A stretch of DNA of 64,000 bases. It comes from Bubalus kerabau. Its lineage: Eukaryota > Chordata > Mammalia > Artiodactyla > Bovidae. The translations under genes were made by a program, and so were the position numbers. Numbering within the stretch: the stretch's first letter is position 1; each line of letters begins with the position of its first letter. Of the stretch, positions 12,191-22,554 are shown in pieces. The notes beneath the pieces are model-generated. The model had not been told where the DNA came from, did not search any database, and was given only the letters and a program-made list of their open reading frames with translations. The DNA lies in NCBI RefSeq assembly GCF_029407905.1, contig NC_073628.1:48133501-48197500 (forward strand), written 5' to 3'.

Positions 12191-12297
12191 TTTGTTGCTA
12201 TTTTATTCATTTATTTTTGATTTTTGAGAAACATGAGGTAAATTACCATTACTGTGTAATGTCAAGGATATATATTACCAATATGAATTTTATATTC

Positions 12298-12505
12298 CAG
12301 GACTTCCCTCGTGGTCCAGTGCTTAATAATCCACCTAGCAATGCAGGGGACATGGCTCAATCCCTCTTTGGGGAACTGAAATCCCACTTGAGTGGCACAA
12401 CTTAGCTCACAAGCAGCAACTACAGAGCCTACATGCTCTGAAAGCTGCAAATCACAGCCGGAGAGCCCATGCACCACAGCAAAGATCCCTCAAGCCCCAA
12501 CAAGT
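12298..12505 (+). mobile_element. CHR-2-type SINE
   Basis: tRNA-Glu-related head (GACTTCCCTCGTGGTCCAG) followed by the CHR-specific body with repeats around CAACTACAGAGCC and CATGCACCACAGC. It differs from Bov-tA, which carries a Bov-A body. CHR SINEs are older and shared among cetartiodactyls including whales. Diverged. Confidence 0.8.
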
Positions 12506-12668
12506 TACGTTCCATCTCTCTGAGGAAACAGCATTTACATGCATTATTTGAAGTTCTGCTAGGGAAAAATTTGTCTCCACCCTGCCCATTTACTCATTTA
12601 TATACTTATTTATTCAACAATTTGTTTATATTTCTACAAACTGATGAATATTTACTTTTACTTTACTT

Positions 12669-12943
12669 GCTAAGCTGCTGCTAAGTTGCTTCAGTCGTGT
12701 CCAACTCTGTGCGACCCCATAGATGGCAGCCCACCAGGCTCCCCCGTCCCTGGGATTCTCCAGGCAAGAACACTGGAGTGGGTTGCCATTTTCTTCTCCA
12801 ATGCATGAAAGTGAAAAGTGAAAGTGAAGTCACTCAATCGTGTCCAACCCTCAGCGACCCCATGGACTGCAGCCCACCAGGCTCCTTCGTCCATGGGGTT
12901 TTCCAGGCAAGAGTACTGGAGTGGGATGCCATTGCCTTCTCCG
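12669..12943 (-). mobile_element. BOV-A2 SINE with 10-bp TSD
   Basis: Reversed dimer; perfect 10-bp TSD TACTTTACTT at 12659-12668 and 12944-12953. It lies directly at the 5' edge of the BovB fragment to its right. Confidence 0.93.
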
Positions 12944-12953
12944 TACTTTACTT

Positions 12954-13437
12954 AGACAGCATGTCAAAAAGTAGAGACATTACAGACAAAGGTCCATCTA
13001 GTCAAAGCTATGGTTTTTCCAGTAGTTATGTATGGATGTGAGAGTTGGACTATAAAGAAAGCTGAGCGATGAAAAATTGATGCCTTTGAACTGCGGTGTT
13101 GGAGAAGACTCTTGAGAGTCCCTTGGACTGCAAGGAGATCGAACCAGTCCATCCTAAAGGAAATCAGTCCTGAATTTTCATTGGAAGGACTGATGTTCAA
13201 GCTGAAGCCCAATACTTGGCCACTTGAAGTGAAGAACTGACTCATTGGAAAAGACCCTGATGCTGGGAAAGATTGAAGTGAGGAGGAGAAGGGGACAACA
13301 GAGGATGAGATAGTTGGATGGCATCACCAACCCAGTTGACATGAGTCTGAGCAGACTCTGGGAGTCAGTGATGTACAGAGAAGCCTGGCATGCTGCAGTC
13401 CATGGGGTTGCAAAGAGTCAGACACAACTGAACTGAT
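12954..13437 (+). mobile_element. BovB LINE 3' end
   Basis: 5'-truncated BovB from the AGCATGTCAAAAAGTAGAGAC region to the GAACT tail. The frame is broken. The tail and 3' flank are duplicated just downstream: the 16-bp word at 13427-13442 recurs at 13463-13478. Confidence 0.9.
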
Positions 13438-13479
13438 TATCCAGAGCTACATTAACACAGCGACTGAACTGATTATCCG

Positions 13480-13745
13480 ATGATACATTATTCCTTTTAT
13501 TGCCCAAATGTTTCCACTTTTGGCTACTGGGAGCTCTGTTCATTGGCTCTTGTGTTTCTCCTGTACACCTGTATCATTATGAGTCTGGGGTTATTTATTT
13601 ATTTTAGCACATCCTTATTTTCTGTAAGTAAAAGAAGCTCCAGACTTATCTTGACTATTTTCTGGTCCAGCACTAGAATCAATCATTTCTCCAAGGAGCC
13701 CTGTTTTTCCTGTTGTTGTTTGTCTGTGTGTTTTATTGAAAGTGG
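13480..13745 (-). repeat. Old L1M-like fragment (copy 1)
   Basis: T-rich sequence containing TACTGGGAGCTCTG, ATTGGCTCTTGTG and TTTCTCCAAGGAGCCCTG in order, a pattern of old mammalian L1 (L1M) 3' regions in reverse. A related word, GGAGCCCTGGTTAC, recurs near 14658 in the next block, so two copies of the same segment lie about 1 kb apart. Family call uncertain. Confidence 0.5.
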
Positions 13746-14056
13746 TGAACCTTGACATTTTTAAAGATTTAAGCCATCTTTTTTTGGCAGATTGACTCTA
13801 AATTTGGACTTAAATTCAAATCTATATTATATCCTCATGATTATATTCAGATTATACATTTTTGGTTACAGTATCAACCATGGAAGTGATGTTCTTCTTC
13901 AGCCATCATATCAGAAGGTGCATGATGTGATCTGTTCTATTATTGTTCATGCTAACTCTGATCACTTGGTTAAGTTAGTTTGTGCCAGATTGCTCCAGTA
14001 AGAGTCATTGCTGGGGGAGACACTTTGACATCATGCAAATTTGACATCATGCAAAT

Positions 14057-14226
14057 ATCGCATGGACTATAGCTCACCAAACTCCTCTGACCATGGAATT
14101 CTTCAGGCAAGAATACTGGAGAGTGTAGCCATTCCCTTCTCCAGGAAATCTTCCTTACCCAGGGATTGAACGCTGGTCTCCTGCATTGCAGGCAGATTCT
14201 TTACTGTCTGAGCCACCAGGGAAGCC
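14057..14226 (-). mobile_element. Bov-tA SINE, shortened
   Basis: Reversed Bov-A part lacking its 3' tail (starts at CGCATGGACTATAGC), then a complete tRNA-like head ending CCACCAGGGAAGCCC. Nested in the old L1M-like block. Confidence 0.88.
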
Positions 14227-14726
14227 CATAAATATCCTACATCTCATCAGACTTTTATCCCCTAATTTTTATATTTACTGATGATCTTTGCCTGAATGTA
14301 TAATTACTATGTAGACTGACAAATTTGATTCCATATTTTCATTATTCCTTCCACATTTATTAGTTGTCTAGTTGACACTTGAGCATTTAAAACAGGTGTC
14401 CCCACTTATTAATCTATTTGCATATATCAGCATAGACTCATGACATTTTGTTCTCTTCAGTGGGTTATAATCATTGGCATCATTATATATGTGTGCTAAA
14501 ATTGTCTTAGCTAATGAAAGTCGCTTCAATTGAGCATCATGTCCTTTTAAAGTTTCCTCCACATTCTTTGAGTATGACGTTTTCTTTATGGCACAAGAAG
14601 AAGTTGGAGCTCCATCCTGTAGCTTTCTGTTTCACCCTGGAATTATTCTTTATTCATGGAGCCCTGGTTACTTTTAGTGGAGAATGGTGTAAAGAAAGCA
14701 AGACCTGGGCAGCAGGTGTGTTCATT

Positions 14727-14862
14727 GTTCAGTTCAGTTCAGTCACTCAGTTGTGTCCGACTCTTTGCAACCCCATGGACTGCAGCACACCAGCCTTCCC
14801 CGTCCATCAGCAACTTCTGGAGCCTGCTCAAACTCATGTCCCTTGAGTCGGTAATGCCATCA
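14727..14862 (-). mobile_element. Short BovB 3' end, reversed
   Basis: (TTCAG)n tail followed by about 120 bp of the reversed BovB 3' end. TCATTG occurs at both edges (about 14721 and 14858), a possible short TSD. Nested in the old L1M-like block. Confidence 0.87.
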
Positions 14863-15169
14863 TTGCTAGTAGGATGTAGTTGTTTCTATGTTCTTTCAAA
14901 AGAGATAGGCTATGGAATCTATCTCTCTATATATAATTGCCCTTCTTTGCTTACTGAGATGCTATTTAGCCAATAATAAAGATAGAAAAATTATAGAATT
15001 AGAAAAATCACCATTTTTTCAACCTTATAGTAGTAATTGATTCAGGCAAGGTATATCAGTGAAATTTAAAATTAAGAGAAAATTCTGATTGCAAAAAGGA
15101 TACATACATATACATACACACATAATACTATATAAGATACTGTATGCTCTGTATATGTGTTTGTATTTT

Positions 15170-15575
15170 TTTTAATTTTTTATTTATTTTATTTTTTAAC
15201 TTTACAATATTGTATTGGTTTTGCCATATATCAACATGAATCCACCACAGGTATACACATGTTCCCCATCCTGAACCCTCCTCCCTCCCCATACCATCTC
15301 TCTGGGTCGTCCCAGTGCACCAGCCCCAAGCATCCGGTATCGTGCATCAAACCTGGACTGGCGACTCATTTCATATATGATATTATGCATGTTTCAATGC
15401 CATTCTCCTAAATCATCCCACCCTTTCCCTCTCCCACAGAGTCCAAAAGACTGTTCTATACATTAGTGTCTCTTTTGCTGTCTCGTATACAGGGTTATTG
15501 TTATCATCTTTCTAAATTCCATATATATGTGTTAGTATACTATATTGGTGTTTTTCTTTCTGGCTTACTTCACTC
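15170..15575 (-). mobile_element. L1 3' end, reversed, with 12-bp TSD
   Basis: Reversed bovine-type L1 3' UTR through to the ORF2 end (words ATACAGGGTTATTG, CTTTCTGGCTTACTTCACTC). T-rich left edge is the poly-A tail. Perfect 12-bp TSD TGTTTGTATTTT at 15158-15169 and 15576-15587. Low apparent divergence. Confidence 0.94.
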
Positions 15576-15909
15576 TGTTTGTATTTTAAATACCCACTTA
15601 TTTATATTGAAAATTACAAATCATTTTAACTGGTTCAGCTTCATTTCAGTGTTACAGAATTTTTTCCACCTTTTCTCTCCACATCTGTCATTCTTTTATC
15701 CAACAAATAAATACCAGATTCCTTTATCCACAGTATATTTATTTATTTGCTCAGTCCTAGAATATACAGAGAGTGTTTCAGAAAACTTAACCACTGAGAA
15801 ATCTAAATATTGAGAAAAACAAGCTTGCTAACAAAGTTTCCTACAACTACTATGCATTTAGCAGGAAGCTTTGTAAATGAACTACTGTGCTCAAATGCTA
15901 CATCAGATC

Positions 15910-16322
15910 ATTTCAGATCAGTCGCTCAGTCGTGTCTGACTCTTTGCGACCCCATGAATCGCAGCACGCCAGGCCTCCCTGTCCATCACCAACTCCCAGA
16001 GTTCACTCAGACTCACGTCCATCGAGTCAGTGATGCCATCCAGCCATCTCATCCTCTGTCGTCCCCTTCTCCTCCTGCCCCCAACCCCTCCCAGCATCAG
16101 AGTCTTTTCCAATGAGTCAACTCTTTGCATCAGGTGGCCAAAGTACTGGAGTTTCAGCTTTAGCATCATTCCTTCCAAAGAAATCCCAGGGCTGATCTCC
16201 TTCAGAATGGACTGGTTGGATCTCCTTGAAGTCCAAGGGACTCTCAAGAGTCTTCTCCAACACCACAGTTCAAAAGCATCAATTCTTTGGCACTCAGCCT
16301 TCTTCACAGTCCAACTCTCACT
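15910..16322 (-). mobile_element. BovB LINE 3' end, reversed
   Basis: Reversed BovB from its 3' tail to the CTTCTTCACAGTCCAACTC segment. The minus strand keeps a 157-residue open frame (15918-16391) that runs from flanking DNA into the BovB C-terminal segment with WCWRRLLRVPW and MDREAWRAAIHGV. This is a fragment of BovB ORF2 C-terminus, not a host gene. No RT catalytic motif is included. Confidence 0.92.
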
Positions 16323-17342
16323 TTCCTTCAGTGTATTTACATTATTCATGTGAAATATAGTTAAGACCCTTTGTTCCTGTTTGTATTCCAAGTTTTAATT
16401 TTTCTGTGTTGATTTTAATGTTTGTTTTATGTACAGATCTTTTTGAAAATGATGCTATACTTAGCAAGTAATTTTAGTTTTAAATGTTCTTTTTGATCTA
16501 ACGTACATATTGCTATCCTAGAATCAAAAACTTTAAAGTCAACTACAATTAACTGATGATATTAAATCTCAGGGGGAGATAAAGAAGAAATAGGCAATAG
16601 TTATAGCAAACACTTTAATAGCAAGCTTAAGTTTGGGATGTGTCCTACATATTTACTTGGGACAATGACTAAGAATTTTCTAGTTTTAAGGAGAAATGTT
16701 TATACAAGAAATTGGAATTTCAGTTATTAATTTAGATCTCTTCTGTTATATATTTTTAAAAATCATTAGAAATACAAAAAGTCTAAATCTATATGTGGAA
16801 AATGAGGACTAATACATTGCTTTTGCATAATTTCAAGTTTTAGGGGTAAGATTTTATAGAGTTACAATGGAAAAATCATTATTGTCTTCTTAAAATTTAA
16901 AATTATCTTCCACTCAAGAAAAGAAATATTTTAATGACCAAATAATTAAAGTTTATGTTCATTAATATATAACCTTCTGCAATCCAGAATACTAGACTCA
17001 GTATTACATGCATCATTTTGCCCCTGAGACTTTAATTTTTAAAGGAAAATAATACGTCCTATCTTTCCACTGAGAAAATAGTATGAACCCAGACCCAAAT
17101 TGAAGCTTGTAGGATCAAAGTTAGATATTGTAGAAACTTTAATAGACTTTTAGAGAAAACTCCAATATAGTCCAGTCAAAAATATTTTCATTTTAGAGAT
17201 AAGGAAAACAAGTCTTGGAGACTTTACATGGTTCAAAATACCAGATACAAGAGGATAAATCCATTGCTTAAACACCGTTATACCAAGTACCTAGATAGTG
17301 TGTGCCACTCATCTGTGCATTTACTGACATATTGTTAAACAG
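16323..17342. other. Unassigned AT-rich DNA
   Basis: No recognised feature. At its right end begins a 36-bp segment (17343-17378) that recurs on the far side of the next SINE. Confidence 0.4.
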
Positions 17343-17378
17343 TAAAGGAAGCGCTGGAAGAGTTTACAGAGTCTACGT
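17343..17378 (+). repeat. Direct repeat, left copy
   Basis: Imperfect direct repeat of 17633-17668. Both contain GGAAGAGTTTA and AGAGTCTAC. Together they bracket a (CA)n tract and a Bov-tA. Confidence 0.75.
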
Positions 17379-17401
17379 TTCTTGAGGTAACCATAATGAA
17401 A

Positions 17402-17426
17402 CATCACACACACACACACACACACG
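17402..17426 (+). repeat. (CA)n microsatellite
   Basis: Uninterrupted (CA)n of about 12 units. It lies on the 5' side of a plus-strand Bov-tA, so it is not that SINE's own tail. Confidence 0.9.
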
Positions 17427-17622
17427 TACTGGTGGCTCAGATGGTAAAATATCTGCCTGCGATACAGGAGACGTGGGTTCAGTCTCTGGGTGGGGAAGAC
17501 CCCCTGGAGAAGGGCATGGCTACCCACTCCAGTATTCTTGCCTGGAGAATCCCATGGACAGAAGAGTTTGGCGGGCTGCAGTCCATAGGGTTGCAAAGAG
17601 TTGAACATAACTGATTGAATAA
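17427..17622 (+). mobile_element. Bov-tA SINE
   Basis: tRNA-like head beginning at GTACTGGTGGCTCAG, B-box-like GGGTTCAGTC, then a Bov-A unit to GAGTTGAACATAACTG. Full arrangement, moderately diverged. Confidence 0.9.
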
Positions 17623-17632
17623 CATACTTTCA

Positions 17633-17668
17633 AAGGAAGCATGGAAGAGTTTATAGAGTCTACATTTG
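17633..17668 (+). repeat. Direct repeat, right copy
   Basis: Partner of 17343-17378. Too long and too diverged for an ordinary TSD; an older local duplication is more likely. Confidence 0.75.
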
Positions 17669-18350
17669 AATGTAATGTAAAGTATAAACTAGGCTCTTAA
17701 TATTTTTTATGAGATGCTGATTACAACAAACTATTAAAATAGGTTAAAATAGGTTATATTTATTTAAACACAATTCATAAAGCAACACTTGTTTTTCAAA
17801 ATAGGAGCAGAGGCTGGGGAATGAATTAGCATTCTTTTTTAAAAAAGTTCTTATAAATTTTATTTGTTTTTATTCATTTTTAACAGAACAAAAAGAACTA
17901 TGGAGAATCAATATCACTAACTTCATGTACTTTTGGAAACTTACTATGTCCCTGAGCATCTCCCTTTGGAAGTTGTGGGAGGTACACACCACCCAGCACC
18001 CTAGTGCTTACCCATAACATGATATTGAACTGCATGCATTCAGGAAAGGTGGCAGTTCTTCTAGGCTCAGCCTGTTGAAAGAAACTGCAATTGTTGATGC
18101 TGGATTTACACATGTAGACCTGAGACTGAAGAGAGAAGAGTCTTGCTGCTTTCAACTCTGTGTCTCAGTGCTCAGTTTGGAGAGCCAAACCAACAGCCGA
18201 GTGCCCAAGAACATCTATGAAGTGAATAAATGCACAAAGCATTTAACAAAACAAGTAGCACAGCTTCTTGAATTGCAAGTTCATCTAGCAACTTGGCATT
18301 TAATGACTCTTTTCTTTATTCCTCGTGGTTCTTGAAAGTATTTTTACTTG
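17669..18350. other. Unassigned DNA
   Basis: No repeat recognised. About 17930-18330 has comparatively balanced composition and small open frames on both strands (86 and 85 residues), neither resembling a known protein. Confidence 0.35.
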
Positions 18351-18362
18351 TCTCATAGTCTT

Positions 18363-18997
18363 TTTAAAAATTTTATTGACATATACTTGATTTAACATGT
18401 TGTGCTAATTTCTCTTATACACAAAAGTCATTCCGTAGTGTATATCACAGGCTTATCAGAGGATATGGACTATTCTTCCCTGTGCTTTACAACAGTAGCA
18501 CAGCCATTTGCACGTACTAATTCCAAAGTCCCAGTCTCCTCCTTTTCATCTGGGCAACCGCAAGTCTCTTCTCTATGTCTGTGAGTAGGTTTCTGCTTCA
18601 TAGATAAGTTCATTTGTGTTATATTTTTGATTCCATGTATAAGTGATATGATCAGTATTTGTCAGTCTCTTTCTGACTTACTGCACTTACTATGATAACT
18701 TTAGGTCCATCCGTGTTGCTGCAAATGACATTGTTTTATTCTTTTTCATGGCTGAATAGTATTCCATTGAATGTATACCACATCTTCTCTATCCATTCAC
18801 TCACTGATGAACATTTAGATTGTTTTCATGTCTTTACTGTTCTGGATATTGTTACTATCAACAAAGGGGTGAATGTATCTTTTTGAATCATAGTTTTGTC
18901 TGGATATATGCCCAGGAATGGGGTTGCTGGTTCATATGACAACTCATTTTTTAGTTTCTTGAGGAATGTCTATATTGTTTTCTATGGTGGCTGCACC
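18363..18997 (-). mobile_element. Older L1 3' end, reversed, with 12-bp TSD
   Basis: Reversed L1 ORF2 C-terminal and 3' UTR region of a different subfamily from the bovine-type ends: TTTATTGACATATACTTGATTT near the tail side, CATGGCTGAATAGTATTCCATTG, GAACATTTAGATTGTTTTCATG, GGATATATGCCCAGGAATGG. Perfect 12-bp TSD TCTCATAGTCTT at 18351-18362 and 18998-19009. Confidence 0.92.
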
Positions 18998-19103
18998 TCT
19001 CATAGTCTTAATATAACCATTTTTCTTATCATACACTCACTTCAGAATTAGGGTTCTCTAGCTTTCCTTTTAAAAACTAATTTGGTGCTTAACAGATAAT
19101 TCA

Positions 19104-19577
19104 TTGTTGCCTAATGGCCCATCTAGTCAAGGCTATGGTTTTTCCAGAGTTCATGTATGTATCTGACAGTTGGACTATAAAGAAAGCTGAGCACAGAGGG
19201 ATTGATGCTTTTCAACTGTGGTGTTGGAGAAGACTCTTGAGAGTCCCTTGGAGTGCAAGGAGATCCAACCAGTCCATCCTAAAGGAGATTAGTCCTGGAT
19301 GTTCATTGGAAGGACTGATGTTGAAGCTGAAACTCCAATACTCTGGCCACCTGATGAGGACAATTGACTCATTTGAAAAGACCCCTATGCTGGGAAAGAT
19401 TGAGGGCAGGAGGAGAAAGGGGACAACAGAGGATGAGATGGTTGGATGGCATCACCGACTCGATGGACATGGGTTTGGGTGGACTCTGGGAGTTGGTGAT
19501 GGACAGGGAGGCCTGGCGTACTGTGGTTCATGGGGTCACAAACAGTCAGACACGACTGAGCAACTGAAATGAACTGA
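19104..19577 (+). mobile_element. BovB LINE 3' end
   Basis: 5'-truncated BovB. The plus strand keeps a 152-residue frame (19114-19572) containing AVHLV-like/KAMVFPEFMY, WCWRRLLRVPW and LKLKLQYSGHLM segments of the BovB C-terminal region. A frameshift near 19400 moves the last part into another frame. It lies opposite a reversed BovB 420 bp downstream. Confidence 0.92.
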
Positions 19578-19633
19578 ATGTTCCCATGCCTCCATTTCAT
19601 CATCTGTAAAATAGTGTTGCCTATAAATATAAA

Positions 19634-19670
<37 letters not shown>

Positions 19671-19710
19671 CTAAAGTTTTCAGTGTAGTACCTACAATAT
19701 TTCTTCCTAC
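19578..19710 (-). repeat. MIR-like fragment, split by (TA)n
   Basis: CCATTTCATCATCTGTAAAAT is the reversed MIR signature (CTCATCTGTAAAATG), followed by CCTATAAATATAAATGAAT. After the (TA)n array, TTTTCAGTGTAGTACC resembles the reversed MIR 5' part. Confidence 0.55.
19637..19669. repeat. (TA)n microsatellite
   Basis: Uninterrupted (TA)n of about 16 units within the MIR-like sequence. Confidence 0.95.
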
Positions 19711-19996
19711 CCTACTCATGGACATTTATATAGAGAACACTGTGCTTTAATAGTCAGTCTTAACTAAATATTTAGTTGTAAAGGGAAGGGCTTTTGAGAT
19801 CTTCTTGATGTGATATACTGATGAGCCCATAAAATATCAAGCTAGAGAAGAAATAAGGTCAATAATACATTCATTTTAATAAAAGGAGAAAATTATAACT
19901 TTGTAAATTACAGACTTATTAACTTAGCTTTGCTATGGGATATCATAACAAACTTCACAATTTATAGGAAATGTAATAGGACCTCTGAGAGAATGC

Positions 19997-21048
19997 TCAG
20001 TTCAGTTCAGTTCAGTTGCTCAGTCATGTTTGAGTCTTTGCAACCCCATGAATCACAGCACACAAGGCCTCCTTGTCCATCACCAACTCCCGAGTTCACT
20101 CAAACTCATGTCCATTGAGTCGGTGATGCCATCCAAACATCTCATTGTCTGTCGTCCCCGTCTCCTCCTGCCCCCAATCCCTCCCAGCATCTGAGTCTTT
20201 TCCAATGAGTCAACTCTTCTCATGAGGGGACAAAAGTATTGGAGTTTCATTCAGCTTTTTTAGCATGAGTCCTTCCAATGAACACCAGGACTGATTTCCT
20301 TTAGATTGGACTGGTTGGATCTCCTTGCAGTCCAAGGGACTCTCAAGAGCCTTCTCCAACACCACAGTTCAAAAGCATCAATTCTTTGGTGCTCAACTTT
20401 CTTCACAGTCCAACTCTCACATCTATACATGACCACTGGAAAAACCATAGCCTTGACAGACCTTTGTTGGCAAAGTAATGTCTCTGCTTTTGAATATGCT
20501 ATCTAGGTTGGTCATAACTTTCCTTCCAAGGAGTAAGCAACTTTTAATTTCATGGCTGCAATCACCATCTGCAGTGATTTTAGAGCCCAAAAAAATAAAG
20601 TCTGACACTGTTTCCACTGTTTCACCATCTATTGGCCATGAAGTGATGGGACCAGATGCCATGATCTTTGTTTTCTGAATGTTGAGCTTTAAGCCAACTT
20701 TTTCACTCTCCTCTTTCATTTTCCTCAAGAGGCTTTTTAGTTCCTCTTCACTTTCTGACATAAGGGTGGTGTCATCTGCATATCTGAGGTTATTGATATT
20801 TCTCCTGGCAATCTTGATTCCAGCTTGTGCTTTTTCCAGCCCAGCATTTCTCATGATGTACTCTGCATAGAAGTGAAATAAGCAAGGTGACAATATACAG
20901 CCTTGACGTACTCCTCCTTTTCCTATTTGGAACCAGTCTGTTGTTCCATGTCCAGTTCTAACTGTTGCTTCCTGACCTGCCTATTGGTTTCTCAAGAGGC
21001 AGGTCAGGTGGTCTGGTATTCCCATTTCTTTCAGAATTTTCCACAGTT
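19997..21048 (-). mobile_element. BovB LINE, RT domain to 3' end, reversed
   Basis: About 1.05 kb of reversed BovB from the (TTCAG)n tail to the thumb-side end of the RT region. On the minus strand, 20423-20893 is open for 156 codons and includes the RT segments SPCLFHFYAEYIM, the catalytic YADD (codons complementary to about 20775-20786, TCATCTGCATA), and SEKVGLKLNIQKTKIM. Frameshifts break it from the C-terminal frame at 20260-20448 (WCWRRLLRVPWTARR). BovB ORF2 encodes an APE-type endonuclease plus RT; only the RT C-terminal half survives here, so it is inactive. Confidence 0.94.
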
Positions 21049-22554
21049 GTTAATTTAAATAAAGATTCAAAAGTAAAATCTATGAAGAAATTCTAGTCAT
21101 TATTTTAATGTTCCTGCCAATTGTTGCTTAACTCATTGCAAGAGCTTAATAAATAGTATTTTAAAAGGAGAGAGGGAAGGAGAAAAAGTCAGCAGGCCAG
21201 AGGAAGACTGAAGAAAGATTCTATGACATGGCTTAACAAGCCTTTAGCTATAGGGAATAATGTTTATTTAAATCACAGTAAAGCCAGAGGAATCAAACAA
21301 GGAAAGAATCAGCAATTTATCGGATATATTTTATCAGCCACTACACCAAACATAAGCTCAGTGTTACCCATTTAGGCTCTGTGCCACATCGATAGAACAT
21401 CACTATGGCAACCAATGACACAACGAAAAATTTAAATCTTTATGGCAGTTTCTGGAGACAAAATATTACATTTTTAGCATTACACTCGACAACTCAAAAA
21501 TACATAATTCTCATCTTGTCCTCGATGTAACTCACAAACACGGAAGCCTATCAAAGCCAGTCACCCTAAATACCAGATCCCTTCAAGTTGTTCACATACT
21601 CAGTCAACACAGACATTTTCTTTTCTTTTCATTCTAGATCAGTCTTTATTATACAGACCAACTTGACTTCCTTGTGGAATTACTTCATTAAAGTCTGGAT
21701 TCCTCCTATGTGTCAGCTCAACAACAGGGATCCTTTCAAAATACATAAAAGTCCATTTGTCTCATTTATGTATTAACTTGTTTCTTTTGTATTTCCTGGC
21801 TATGATGGATATCCCAATAGAGAATTCATCTATCTGTTCCCTGCTTTATCTCCAAAATCTAGTACAATGTTTAGTATAATTTAAAAGATGTTTGTCAAGT
21901 GAAAAATTCAATTATCCTCTCTACCTTATTTTTGTTTTTTGCTTTCTACGCCAGGAAAGAAGGAAATGAAGATTCAGGGACACACTCAGAAACTAAAGTT
22001 CTTTTTCTTGGAAGGTTCTATGATGGGAAGAAGTGAGGGCAAGTCCCCAAGAAAATTGTAAACACCTTTTTTTATCAAAGAAACATATAAATAGGCATTG
22101 ATTCAATTGGTGTTTTCTAATTAGTGATTAACACTATTCTCTGCACTTTCTGGGAGGTTATAAGTTTAGGAGAGTCAATATATACGTATCACTTTTTCTT
22201 ACTAACATGAAAAATAACTATAAATGAAAGTAATTTGAGTTATTATTCTTGATTTCACAAGACAGTTTGTGCCAATGTCAGTTGAGCTATACACTCACCA
22301 GGGCTAGCGATGCTCACAGGTGGAGATTATTATAGACTAGAGTAGTCAGGGAAGCCAAATGGCACACGTGATTATCTCATTCTTCCATGCCAAATGCTAC
22401 TCTGATGATGCTACAGAAAATATTTTATATTTATAACATGTTATTTAAAGTACTCTCTTCCATCACCATGTTTCTTATATTGTACACAAATTAATACTTG
22501 TTAATTAATGCTAATAACAGATGATAATGGTAATGAAGTACTATCTTCAAGCTC
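21049..22554. other. Unassigned DNA, no recognised repeat
   Basis: Longest stretch in the left half without a SINE. About 21240-21620 is of mixed composition and contains CTATGGCAACCAATG (near 21402), a GGCAAC half-site of RFX type next to CCAAT. No coding exon is supported. Confidence 0.4.

Larger units (their letters stand above)
13780..14960 (-). repeat. Old L1M-like block (copy 2), split by a SINE and a BovB
   Basis: Collinear pieces of what looks like one reversed L1M-type 3' region: 13780-14023, 14227-14726 and 14863-14960. Diagnostic words include CTGATCACTTGGTTAAG, GACACTTTGACATCATGCAAAT and CCTTCCACATTTATTAGTTG. A 16-bp segment is tandemly duplicated at 14024-14039 and 14040-14055. 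A Bov-tA and a BovB end interrupt it, both younger. No coding capacity. Confidence 0.5.

Noticed and set aside
14024..14056. Two ATGCAAAT octamers suggesting an Oct-factor element
   Set aside because: They come from a 16-bp tandem duplication within an old L1M-like repeat whose pattern already contains the octamer; no promoter context.
15918..16391. 157-residue minus-strand frame as a host gene
   Set aside because: Its recognisable part is the BovB ORF2 C-terminal region; the rest is flanking DNA.
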